Shown one piece after another: positions 1 through 25,700 of a DNA stretch of 64,000 nucleotides. Origin of the DNA: Lumbricus rubellus (taxonomy: Eukaryota; Annelida; Clitellata; Crassiclitellata; Lumbricidae); the NCBI GenBank assembly GCA_945859605.1, contig OX243814.1, forward strand, positions 31,512,673 to 31,576,672. The letters run 5' to 3'. A program made the position numbers and the translations under genes. Position 1 is the stretch's first letter. Every line of letters starts with the position of its first letter. The notes under the pieces were generated by a model that did not search any database, was not told the DNA's origin, and worked only from the letters and a program-made list of their open reading frames with translations.

Positions 1-165
1 CGCGTCGTTCAGCAGCGATGCATGTTCGATGAGGAGACGAGGCAGTGTCACGTCAACGACATCGTGGCGTACGACGAACTGAACTGCTCGAATTCGCCTT
101 ATCTCTGTGGGTCCGACGCCAACACGTTTAAAATCACCATTGTCATTAAGCCAGTATTGTCTTAG
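1..165 (+). CDS. 3' end of an unidentified Cys-containing protein gene (partial)
   Basis: The first frame is open from base 1 to a TAG at 163-165, giving 54 residues of balanced composition with no low complexity. Four cysteines (near residues 7, 16, 29 and 36) suggest a secreted or lumenal domain, and the tail is hydrophobic and beta-like (KITIVIKPVLS). GC content and codon use are clearly richer than the AT-rich DNA that follows. A polyadenylation signal lies 60 bp downstream. I take it to be the last coding exon of a plus-strand gene whose body lies left of the window. I do not recognise the family. A chance open frame remains possible because only 165 bases are visible. Confidence 0.45.
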   Translation, partial: RVVQQRCMFDEETRQCHVNDIVAYDELNCSNSPYLCGSDANTFKITIVIKPVLS

Positions 166-225
166 TGTAGTCAGCAGTTGTACGTTGAATATAAACAAAA
201 GGAAGAGCGGACTGTTTCTGATCGT

Positions 226-231
226 AATAAA
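226..231 (+). terminator. Candidate polyadenylation signal
   Basis: AATAAA lies 60 bp after the TAG of the partial gene at the left edge. The position suits a short 3' UTR. The assignment rests only on the hexamer and its position. Confidence 0.35.
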
Positions 232-752
232 ACAGCGGCAGTAGAATGAGGTCGGTTTTTTTCTTCTTCTGAGAATAGCATTTATGGTTTTGCATGTACG
301 ATTAATACCGTAGTTACGTATTTTAGCGGCGGACGACTTTTAAGCAGCTGTCTAGGGCGTACTGTTGCTTGATGCAAGATTTTCAGTCTTTCTACTTTTT
401 TGTTTTTGCATTTATTACTTCTGTAATGTTCTACGGCTTCTGTGACATAATCATCTCAAATTTTGTTCATACCGATTCCTGTTACTGTTTAGGCTTTCCA
501 GTGCTTTCATGTGTAAATCTTCGATGGTGAGACCCTGCGTTGTAAACGTTGTATAATCGTGATGAGAAAATCAGTCGTGGTGTACTTGTAATTTTTAATT
601 CTGTGCTCTAGTGACTCGGTCAATGAGTTGGGATATGTAGTGGTAAAAAATTTATGGTTGTAATAATGCACTTGTCTGGCAAGGTTATCAACGTGTTTTC
701 ATATGTTAATCTTGGTCATTGATTTGCTGATTTTGAGTCCAGTTATTCAGTT

Positions 753-825
753 AGGGGTGATCGGTAACGTAGCGGTTAGCATTCTGAATCGAAAACGAAA
801 AATCGGGGTTCTAAATCCCTGCCAG
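753..825 (+). repeat. Degenerate tRNA-like SINE head
   Basis: An A-box-like stretch (TAACGTAGCGG, 765-775) is followed about 30 bp later by a B-box-like stretch (GGGTTCTAAATCCC, 806-819), the spacing of a tRNA-derived RNA polymerase III promoter. The region does not fold as a proper tRNA, so a SINE or tRNA pseudogene is the better reading. Confidence 0.35.
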
Positions 826-908
826 TTCAGATAGTTGTGTTAAAGATATCTGCTTCACCAACATTGTAGCAACTCAGCTATAATGAGTACACTGACCACT
901 GGTGGGAA

Positions 909-1241
909 CATAGGCGTAACTTTCTATTGTGATGGTGGTGTCCAGTCACCACCACTTTTAAAAGTGGTCGTGACAGTCACCACCACTTTTTCGTCCTGCA
1001 AGGAAATATATTTTTTAACATGAAGGCATTTAGTTGTCTATACTCTAATTTTTTATTTTAATATAATATTATCGCAATGTCGTCAAAGCTGACAGAAGCT
1101 TGGCTTCCACAGTGTGTTCACTGCAGACAGTGTAGAGTGTAGACACTACCTTACAGTCATTAGACCTATTTACATGTGCTGGGTTTCATAATAATTTGGT
1201 GAATAGTCACCACCACTTTTTGAGACAAAGTTACGCCCATG
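909..1241. mobile_element. hAT-like MITE, 8-bp target duplication
   Basis: The ends are inverted copies (CATAGGCGTAACTTT on the left, CATGGGCGTAACTTT read from the right). The element is bracketed by the perfect 8-bp duplication GGTGGGAA at 901-908 and 1242-1249. Subterminal CACCACCACTTTT blocks occur in both orientations. There is no coding capacity. An 8-bp duplication is typical of the hAT superfamily; the assignment is by duplication length and size only. Confidence 0.75.
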
Positions 1242-1315
1242 GGTGGGAAGATGAGATGGTGAGGGAGAGGACTGGCCACTCATCCTCATATGCCAAGGCT
1301 AAGAAAATGAAGTTG

Positions 1316-2181
1316 GGGGTCATTGCATAATTACGTAACGCTCGAGGGTGGGTGGGTGGGGTCATGGAAAACGTTACGAAGCGTTACGGGGGTGGGTGGG
1401 TGGGGGAAGCTGAACGTTACGTAACGCCTTGAAAAAAATTTATTAATGAATATTAAATTGCCATCGAATGACACTTCAGACATTTTGTATGTGCATCAGT
1501 TACAGGTCAGTTCTGTTCTCCCGTTTGTGCGAACCGGAAACCGCTATTCGAATTGGTTGGATAGTTTTTCCAACGGAACAACGCGGTAGGCCTAATTGCC
1601 AATGAATTCTTGACATCGAAAAACCACTTTGAAGCATGTTTTACTTAGTGGACACTATCTAAACATTTCAAATTAATGCTCAGCAAACAAAACTCGGCAT
1701 AATTTTTATTAGTAAGTGGGGTGCCCATGCAGCCTAAGGAAATAAATAGGCCTAGCTCCTCTTAATTTTGATTAATTGTTAATGAGCCATTTAGTCCATG
1801 AAACTTTTCACCAGTGTAAAATTTTATTCTTGCGGTAAAATTTAAGAAAATTGCAGTTCACGCATGACTGTTATTTATATAAATAAAACATTGTGTATAT
1901 TTTAAGCCTAGTCTACTGTCAAATTATAATTAACATGTACGCTTATTGGCCTACTAGCCTATATTAAATTCGCTATGAAAATATGAATTATAGTTACGCG
2001 CTCACATAGGCCAATAAATACTATAATAGACCTAAATCTCAACTGATTTTTCGTAGCAATCGTTACGTAACGCTGGGTAGGGTGGGTGGGTGGGTCAAGG
2101 CAAACGTTACGAAGCGTTACAGGGTGGGTGGGTGGGTCAAAAACGGTCATTTTCAGCGTTACGTAATTATGCAATGACCCC
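1316..2181. mobile_element. Long foldback element with 27-bp perfect TIRs and four G-quadruplex motifs
   Basis: The outer 27 bp are perfect inverted copies (GGGGTCATTGCATAATTACG and continuing). Each arm also carries palindromes of the type GTTACGTAAC and GTTACGAAGCGTTAC. Four tracts of GGGTGGGTGGGTGGG type (1346-1361, 1388-1406, 2075-2094, 2122-2136) all lie on the plus strand, two per arm, so they are not inverted with the arms. Flanking TTG on both sides could be a 3-bp target duplication. The AT-rich middle has no convincing coding sequence. Confidence 0.75.
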
Positions 2182-2899
2182 TTGCCAACTACACTTCATA
2201 CACATGGCTTCCTCAAGGCTAGCTTAAGGGACTGCTTTTCTTCACCTGTCCAGGTTGGATGGATGCAGTTTATGGGTGGAAACTGTGGGATGGGTAAAAC
2301 CTAACACCAACTTAGTTAAGTGTGAAGCAAAAACATATATGCATAATTAATGCATTGGTAATTAGAGTAGCTGGACGGATAAAAAACCAAGAGTTTTTGT
2401 TCTGCACACCCAATTCTGGTTATAAAAAAGCAATAAACTTTCACATAAAATCTGTTGCTTTGTCTGACCTTACGTTTACATGTCAGAGTCAAAAATAACG
2501 CTAGTTATCCTGGACGTTCTTCTGGTTAAACTGTTCACAAGAACTTCAACTAAGTCTGTGTTAGAACGACTTTGTATAGTTTGTGTCCCAATTAACTGTA
2601 GAGCTTTATCAGAGGATATACAATTATTTTATGCATGTATAGTATGATAAAGTAGAGACACGCTTGGTCTCTGCATATTGAAGACTCAAAAATCCTGCTT
2701 TACTTTAAATTGCGTTAATAGACATTCAAAATAATGATGTTTAGAAATTCTTCTAGCACAAGCTTGTCTAAGGGGTTGGCCAATGTCGTTATAAACAACG
2801 ATATATTCTCGATAATGGTCTCAGACTCTAGTAGTTTATGTGGTTTTTTTCTTTTTATTATTATTGTTATTAAACTGCCATTTATAACATGCTTAGGCC

Positions 2900-3342
2900 C
2901 ATGGGCGCCCGCACACAGGGGCAAGGGGGGGCACTTGCCCCCCCTGGAAAAGTGACATCTATTTTTTTAACTACTGCTTTTGGGCTTTTAACAAATTTCT
3001 TCGCATTAAAGCACTAACGAAAAACACAGTGAAAGTCAGAAATTGACATTTACAAATTTCTATACAATAAAATATATATAAAATTATAGTGCCCTTCGTG
3101 AATCTACTTTGACATCTACTTTTGGATTTTTAACAAATTTTTCGCACTCAGGAAACTATTCATGTTAAAAATAATACACAAAATGAAACGGAAAATATTG
3201 CATTAAAAAACCTCTTTGAAAAATACCCGTTTTCTTAATTTCCAGCGCTGTATTTGTCATGCTTTCGCCACTGAAAAATTTAAACCGTGACCACCGTAAA
3301 AATTTTTGCCCCCTCCTGCAAAAATTTCTGCGGGCGCCCATG
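2900..3342. mobile_element. hAT-like MITE with CATGGGCGCCCGCA ends
   Basis: Terminal inverted repeats CATGGGCGCCCGCA are flanked by the perfect 8-bp duplication CTTAGGCC (2892-2899 and 3343-3350). A minus-strand open stretch inside is shared with the diverged copy near 48.2-48.5 kb, which suggests conserved element sequence rather than a host gene. No transposase motif was recognised. Confidence 0.8.
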
Positions 3343-3717
3343 CTTAGGCCTAAACAAGAAAGAATCTTGCAGAGAAACACATAACAAGAAGTCTACTCAT
3401 CATAAATCTTGAACATACAAGTCTTAAAGGTATATTTTATTTCTTTTTATTATTCATCTGAAATCACTGCAAAATCATGGATAGCTTCACAAAGAAATAA
3501 GTCAATTTGCAAAAAGAAACAAGAGAAAAATTCTCAAAAAGGCAAGTAGTAGTGAATTCCATCTTATGAGGGTGAGTGTTTGAAACTGCAGAATTTAGGT
3601 CGGCGAAAATGCTGATCGTTTTGACAACTCTTCTCTACTCTTTTGGTCAACCATTCTGACTAGACACAGCGCTCGCAAATAAGCTGGTGCCCTGCACTTA
3701 GCTTCAAGTTTGGAGAA

Positions 3718-3772
3718 TTCTAGAGAACGTAAACTTAATCTCCATTGGAGATTACGTTTACGTTCTCTAGAA
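3718..3772. repeat. 26-bp-arm hairpin
   Basis: Arms 3718-3743 and 3747-3772 are inverted copies with one mismatch and a 3-nt loop. The sequence contains TCTAGAGAACG and its complement. No target duplication was found, so a transposon end or a transcribed hairpin is equally possible. Confidence 0.6.
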
Positions 3773-4380
3773 AGTCACCGCGGTGTACTTACTTGCTGGA
3801 ACTAGTCTAATAATAATAAAAACTCTATGGACAATATTATTCTGAGCGTTGATTCCGGTCGTTGGTTGATTCTGAGACTAAATTTTATTTTTTGAAAATT
3901 AAGTATTATAAAATTTACGACAATCGTATAAACCGATTCTTTTTCCTAACTGAACACTTTTCAATTTTGAAATAGTTTCAGTAGCCAAAAACTAGTAATT
4001 TTAAATACGTAAAACGGACACGTGCAAGTTGTGACAGCCGCACCGGCTAATAGTTTGCTCGTCTCATAACTGCCTTGCAGTTTAAGGACCTGTAAGTGAA
4101 AGTGCTATACCAACAAATTGAAACATATAGTTTTGATTTCTCAGATTTTACTTACACATTTTGTAGCAGTGATCCAGTAATTTAGCGGTTGTAGGGCCGG
4201 AGCTTGGAGATGCGGGAGATGACCTGCGATGGAGAAGAAGACGGAGAATGGACCGGGGTGTTTTTGCAATTTGTTTTCAGTCAGGATCTTGGTTACAACA
4301 TTTAAATGGTGTAGGGATAGCTTTTATTGATTTTTAATCGGCATATCTTTATTCCTAGGCTGAAGGTGTGTCAATAAGGC

Positions 4381-18702
<14,322 letters not shown>

Positions 18703-19091
18703 TTAAAAATCGTTTTATTGTTATGATCATGGAAAAAGTTTTTTTTTATACAATCTCAAAGTGTGGATTTGATGGCCATGTGAATTAGTGAATCATAGCT
18801 ACTGTCAAAAGAAATTTCTTGGAAATTGCTAGTAATAGATTGTGAATTTAAAAGATGTGTTAATTTTTATTTATGACAGCGAAGTACGTTGATGATTTTT
18901 TTTACCAGCAATGTCCATGATTTCTGTGATGACCAGGGTTAAACACCTTTTTTAGCATTATCCATGCTCTAAATATAAGTCAAGTTGTTCAGGATCCAGC
19001 TGTGTTAACCTTTGTTCTACATTTCTTTTAGACGAAGCAAGTTGTAAAGTAAAGATGTGCTTTAAATTGCATGTGGCAAAGAATGAGAAGT

Positions 19092-19097
19092 AATAAA
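19092..19097 (+). terminator. Candidate LARS2 polyadenylation signal
   Basis: AATAAA 390 bp after the LARS2 stop codon and about 690 bp before the PAAF1 start codon. The stretch 18703-19786 otherwise shows no coding sequence. Confidence 0.45.
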
Positions 19098-19517
19098 ATC
19101 TTTAAAGTAGACTTCAAATGTGTTATCTCTATTGCTTAATTTACTGTAGGTTGAACTTTGCTGCATCCTGTTAATTGTTTGACTTAATGCTGGTAGAATT
19201 TCAATTTATATGTAGAGATTATTCACCTTCTTTATCTTTGGGTCATGAAGAAATGTAATGTACAGCATGCCTTGCGCATTCTAAACTTAAGAGACTAATA
19301 TAAAACAAGAGAGAGAGAGACTAGTATCAGGATGCAGAAGCTTCTATTTCCCCTAAACCGGGTTCCTTCCCCCCCTTCTGGGCCGGCCTTCCCTTTCTGA
19401 CGTGAATTTTCTGAGTCTGACCCCTTATTTTTCAATGAGCTGAAGTGGTGCCCGCCATATATAGATACAGAAGCCTCTGTCAAAGATAGAGAGAGATAGG
19501 TGACACGAGTTAAAAGA

Positions 19518-19529
19518 CCACCAGAGGGC
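19518..19529 (+). promoter_or_regulatory. CTCF-like motif between LARS2 and PAAF1
   Basis: CCACCAGAGGGC agrees at every position with the bilaterian CTCF core consensus CCASYAGRKGGC. It lies 258 bp upstream of the PAAF1 start codon, in the gap between two genes. A 12-bp match can occur by chance. Confidence 0.3.
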
Positions 19530-19786
19530 TTCTATGGTTTGTTCTCAATTTGCTTGAATTAATTCAGAGCTTGATGAAATTTCACGCAATATAAAATTAA
19601 ATCTGAAAATTTTAGTATTAATTATAAATAAATTATTTAATGGAAACGTCAACTGCTATATGAATTTAATACATTTCCTTTAAAGCGTAATTAGAACTGC
19701 TGCTACTTACACACTTACTTAATCCGTGATCCATGGTCCAATTTAAGTTCAATGAAGTCTGTGGTTGCTGATGAATCGTGATAATA

Positions 19787-22700
19787 ATGGCGCAGTCAAC
19801 AAGTCGTATTATCGTTCAGTGCGATTGGGATCATGTTTTACGGTTAGTTTAAAGAAATTTTAGACTTTCCTGGGTAAACGTGTATTTTAGCATCGTAAAT
19901 TATTTTCAAGCTTATAATGGCACAAAAAGCGCTCTAAAATATTTATGCTAACGTGTTATTGCCTAACTGATGTATTACTATACCTAGAATTTGTTTAAAA
20001 GAAGGAAATCGATTGAAGAATTGTAATATTTTGTCATAACAAACCGCCAATCGAAGTTGTTGTTCAATTATGACCCTTTCCGGAAGTTGCGTGCGGCAAG
20101 TGTGCAATAAGACAGGACGCAAAATAAGTAAGTAAGTAAATGTCCAGCCCCTATTTAAATTGGTTTTATGAATCCAACTTCTGTTTCATTAATAATTATT
20201 TGTCATCATTCCAGCTCCAGTTTAAGCTAGAATATTCTTATTAACCCAGCTTCTATTTCTCGCCCGTTATTTTCGTCAACCCAGCTTCTATTTCAGAGAT
20301 AAAATACCTTCATCCAGCTTCCATTACTTAAGCGTTCTTTCATCAATCCGGCTTCTATTTCAGATCTAGAAACACGGTCATCCAGCTTCCATTGCCTAAG
20401 CGTTATTTTCGTCATTCCAGCTTCCATTTTACCCGTAAAAGGGCCGTCATCCATATTCCATTTCTCTTGCATTTTTTCATCAACCCAAGCTTCATTTCAC
20501 CTGTAAAAAGCTATCATCCAGCTTCCATTTCTTATTTTGAACTTAGGGCCGCAGTCTCGACGTACACGTTATTTATAGTCGCATACATTGATATGTATGT
20601 ATTAGCGGTCGCATATACGTCGATGGAGAGGTACCTCAACTTCCGGTCAGATGTTGTGGTTCAACGGCGATTCGAACGGCGATCTCGCATGGGAAATTTG
20701 ACTTCTTAAAAGCTCGTTTTATGTCAATATTCTTATTCTTAACAAATTTTAAGTATGCGGTTCGATGAATTGGTCAAATATACGCTGTTAGGAATGATTT
20801 GCTGCGCTTTTTGACTCATTATAAGCGTGAAAATAATTTACGATGCTAAAATACACGTTTACCCTTTCCTGATAAGAAAGTCTTTTCGTTATTATGCACA
20901 TAAAGTATCACGCCAATATTCCTGTTGGTTGTATTGCAATCGTAAAGATAGAGATATTGGTAATGCTAAATCGGGTAAACACGCACACTGAGTGCCCGTA
21001 CTCCAAACAATATGGCTGCCAAGGAATGCGATAAAATTAGAGCGCGACCTATAGACGACATTGTTCATCAATTCAGCTTCAATTTCAGCAGAATGACTGC
21101 ACTAACCCTAAAACTAACCCTAACCGACCCTCACGGCGCCTAACCTGAGCCCTAACCGACCCTCACGCTTTGCATGTTGAGATGCATGTTGCGATGTCGT
21201 CGATCGGTCGCGTTCTAATTTTACGGCATTCGTTGGCAGCCATATTGTTTGGAGTACGGGCACTCAGTGTGCGTGTTTACCCTAAATCGTAATCATCTAA
21301 CTTCTAAAGCGCCTCTCAAAAGCCAACTTATTCACGAGCGCTGCGTTGTAGTCCAAAGATGGTCGGGGTTGAGTACTAAATCTCACCTAATCACCTGTAT
21401 CTCTGATATCTATACTTGGTGCGAATCCATTCACCTAAAACTTAATGCCTGTAGGACCGAACTCATCTAATTCACCCACCACCGACGTCTACCACTGACA
21501 TACCCACCCTATCCCCAACCTTGGTCAAGACTGCTCCATTAAACGAGTTGATGCTGTTGGAGGCTTTGGTGTTCTCCTCGATAACGCTCTTTCTATGAAA
21601 ATTAAATATTCTCCATATGTAATTAAATCCTGTTTCTTCCATCTCAGTCGCATACGTCTAGTCAAGATAATATCTTCCGGCCTGTATTCGCAAATCTTCA
21701 TTATTATCACTCTTCAAAAAAGTTGAGACCTATTTGTTCAAGATGTATTGCGGGCAGAATTTCCTTTTACATGTTTTCTTGCAAGATTCTATTTTGTTTA
21801 GGTGTGTTATAAAAGACATTTTAATAATAATAATCTTAATCAACGACTTATATATATTGCAGCAATGCATAGATCTCGTCTAGTCTAATGACTTCTGTAA
21901 TGTTGTTATATTCTTTGTTTCATAAGCCAAACATATGGTGGCTTCAAGTGAAGTCGAAAGCAGAAATAAATGGAAAGGCAGTGTGCAATCTGATATATGT
22001 CAGATGCCAGGCACTGGGTATGCAAGTTGAATTTGAACTGTTAACGATTTAGGTGTTTGCCTAAAAACAGCCATGATCACACATTGTCCAGCACACCTAT
22101 CCATATCATCCAGGAACTGTCAATTAATTTTCAGAATTTTAAGTCATATGCAGACAAAGACTTGCTGACTCTGGTTATAATGAGATTTGTTGTTTAATTG
22201 TCGTGCAGGCAAAAAGGTGAAAAAGCATGGATTGCATTTCGTGAGCAGGGTGAGTTTGCCAGTTCTTCACAAGGTTATTTATTACTCAGACTTTAGAACC
22301 TGATTATTAGCAGTTATTTTACGTGAGCACTGGCTGAGAACAGCAACAAAATAACTACGTTATTTATTCACAAGCTGAATCTTACCTTACTCAGATGTGG
22401 TCCTTTAAATGTGTTCTAAAGTCTATTGAGATTTATCAGTTCAAGTTTTCATTAAATTATTGAAAGAGGACTGTTGACTTGTTGCTTACTGTATATATAT
22501 ATGTGTGTGTGTGTGAGATAGACTCACCAACGTTACTAGAAATAGAAGCTCAATATTATTTTCAGTTTTTATGTTTTGATGAAGCTTTTGATGAGACAAT
22601 GCATTTGGTAGTACAATGACAAAGGTTATGAATACAATGGCCCAGTCATTTACATGTATGGTCCAGAGAAAAGAGGAAACGAGAAAAGAATACTGGGAGA

Positions 22701-25700
22701 GAATTATGGCTTTCAAAACAGCTGTTTTGCTTCTCGTTTCATTGGATGACGTTATTTTCAAAGGTAAGAAGAGCGTGTATGGCGAAATGAGAAGTGATGG
22801 CATGCAAACCAACATTGAAGAGTACAAGATGGCCGTCACAGAGCCTTTCACTGTGGACTCTGCTTGTAGGGTAATCTTTGATCTCACATACATGCTATAT
22901 TCCATTATATTAGGGCTCGTTATTATAAATTTCTACATCTTGATTTTTAATCATTTAAAAACTGTAGCAATTGATTTCAAATGAGATGACTGAACTTAGA
23001 TGTTACGGTGTTGCATTAGCAATGTATGTAGGATTTAATAGATACCAATTAACCGTAGTCTTAAATTGTTGGAGTGGCATTTTTTAAAACTTGTGTTGTT
23101 TGGCTGATTTTGTATGTGTTTAAATTTTTGCACTTTTACTTGAGAAGATGTCTGTTGAATGTTTAGATCAAAGCTCGAGGGTACGCGTACCCTAAAATAG
23201 AATACGTTAAAATACGTACGTACCTTTCAAAAAATAGAATACGCGTATAATACGTACGTACCTTTCAAAAAATAGAATACGCGTATAGGCCTAATACGTA
23301 CGGTACCATACACACAAATTTTATTCATGGTTTACTCGGCGACCCATAGCCTACGTATAATCTGACGTCATCTGTAGGCCTATGCGTCATTGAAACCGGT
23401 ACTTCCGGTGGCGTAGCAGTAAATTTAATTCGTTAAATTCTTCGGTTATAATTAATTTAATGCAAATTGCACTGTCTTACTAATGATAGCTAAGTACACG
23501 TCACTGGTTTGCAAATTGCTGTAACTCGACAGTTGCAGCACGTCTATATCTTATAATAGCCCACGCATCAGTCAGCTATTCAACGATGACCAGAGAACAT
23601 GGGAAGGAATGGACGCACGTGAAAGTTTTGAAAAATGCGAAAAATAATTATTTAATTGAATGCAATTTTTTGACAAACAGTTCTGGTTTGGATCAGGCAA
23701 TCGCATAAGAACACACTTTTGAAGTGCTGCAGCAGAACTGAGCCGACTGAGTGCATTCAGTGCAATGCATGCTGGATAAACATAGACCTACAATATAGCA
23801 TTGCAGCAATTTACTACGCCATATACTGGGTCGTGATTGTTTGCTTAAATTAAATTGTAGCCTACATTCTTATAATGAGCAATGAAATGGTTAACGTATT
23901 TTATTTATTGTTAGGCCCTACGTACCCTAAAATAGGGTACGTTAAAATACGTACGTACCTTTCAAAAAATAGAATGCGTATGGTACGTACCCTCGAGCTT
24001 TGGTTTAGATAAATGCATATTAAACTCCGTAAAGTATTGAATTTTAAAGTTGTTTTAGCTTTTATCCTTCTTTATCAGATTGTGATTGGAAGTTGCTTTG
24101 CATTTTTTATAGTAATTATGCTGTTTTTGTGGTTACTGGATAAAGTTTGTATGGTGGTATTTGTTCAGGATATTAGAGTTAAGGTTTTTTTGTCATGATG
24201 TGTTTGTTTGTTGCAGAGGCACTTGACATTGTCTTATTGCGACGATGAGAAGAGGATTCACAGATGTAAATTTCAGGCTCCAGATTCCGTCTTTTCAAAG
24301 ACCCACAATGCCAAGAAAAACGTCAGTTCATCTGCTTACTAGTTCATCTCACATTTCATGCTGATTCTATTGTTATTTTGTAACAATTATTCAATTGATT
24401 ACATGATTTTTTTTCTTTGTCACAGTATTATTTGTTTTTTAATTATTAGAGTGGCGATTTGTACAGCGTCTTAAGTAGCAATCTACGTCAAGTGTACTTA
24501 ACAAGAAACTTTAAAAATTTGAAATATGAAAGTTTATTTTAAATTAAATAAACTTGTATTGATGTAAATTCTGTTTATCTAAGCGTATTGCAGTTTGTTA
24601 CAACAGACTGATTCCGAAGTGCGTTTTAGCCCTTTGCCGACCGTTATAATACAACGGTCGGCAAAGGGCTGTAATAATCCTATATTATAGGATTTTCCAT
24701 ACCGTTTACTACACTTTGGTCAGTAATGGTTAAGAAACTGATTGAAGTAACATTTAGTAACATCATCTGGCTGTTGACTTCAAATTTGTATCACCTTAGC
24801 ACACATTTTAAAATGACTTATGAAGTAATGTTAAGGCACTCTCTCTCTTTTTGCAGGTGATGTGCATGGATGTGACTCCAGGTGGACTTGGTGTTTCATG
24901 TGACACGGAGGGAAAGCTGAAAATTTGGGTAACAGAAAGTGGTGAAGTTCGTGTGAGTAACATGATTCATTTGATCAATGCTTGCATTAGCATCTGACGG
25001 GCTTAAGTAATAAGACAACGCTTCAAAACTTTGCAAAATTGCAGTACATGGTGTTTTGCAGTCGGTCATCTGGAACAGCCTGCTGTCGAGCATATATCTG
25101 ATTTTTGACGGTTCATTGATAAGTTTAGGAAAAAACTGAATACCACAATGACAGAATGATCTCAGGATAGCCAAGGCTGTAGAGACTGTGAGATTACGAT
25201 GCTAAAGGATATCTTTGCTAACGGCTCCTGGAGGCATTGGCTGCCTTTTTATTGCACTATGATAATATGATTGTAGCAGCGCAGCTAACCCATAAGACCC
25301 AGTATAGTAGAGAGATAAAGAAAGAGAGATAGACAGAGAGACAGAAAGACACAGAGACTGACCACAGGCTAAGCAGAGAGAGGGAGGGATAGATAGAGAG
25401 AGAGACAGACACCGAGGAGAAAACAGACAGACAGACTCAGCACCTATAGTACAGGTAGAGAGAGGGAAGGAAACGATTGGCTAAGCATCGGTTCAGAGAG
25501 CGACCAATCAGGTCACTACATAGGGGAAGAAGCTGACAAGGTATAGTAGAAAGACTGAATGAGCCCGCAGTCGAGGTTTAGTCAGCAAGCAGTCAAGAGC
25601 TTAGAGGTCAGATACTCAGAGAAGTCGGCAGAAGGCCTAGGCATGAATGCCGACGCCGGATGCCGAGCCTGTAGTCGGAAACGAGAACACTAAGGAGTCG

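Larger units (their letters stand above)
232..4380. other. Gene-free interval rich in repeats
   Basis: No exon with recognisable protein similarity was seen on either strand. The interval holds a tRNA-like SINE head, two TIR elements with 8-bp target duplications, one long foldback element and one strong hairpin, listed separately. The LARS2 promoter must lie at its right end. A splice acceptor-like TTTATTCCTAG at about 4348-4358, just before the LARS2 start codon, suggests that an untranslated 5' exon also lies in this interval, but I could not place it. Confidence 0.5.

Noticed and set aside
21100..21170. Interstitial telomere or chromosome end
   Set aside because: The CTAACCC-like text is the centre of a MITE with two perfect ends and a target duplication; the second copy has the same text.
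22486..22905. 139-codon minus-strand frame
   Set aside because: It is the antisense shadow of PAAF1 exon 3 and its flanks.
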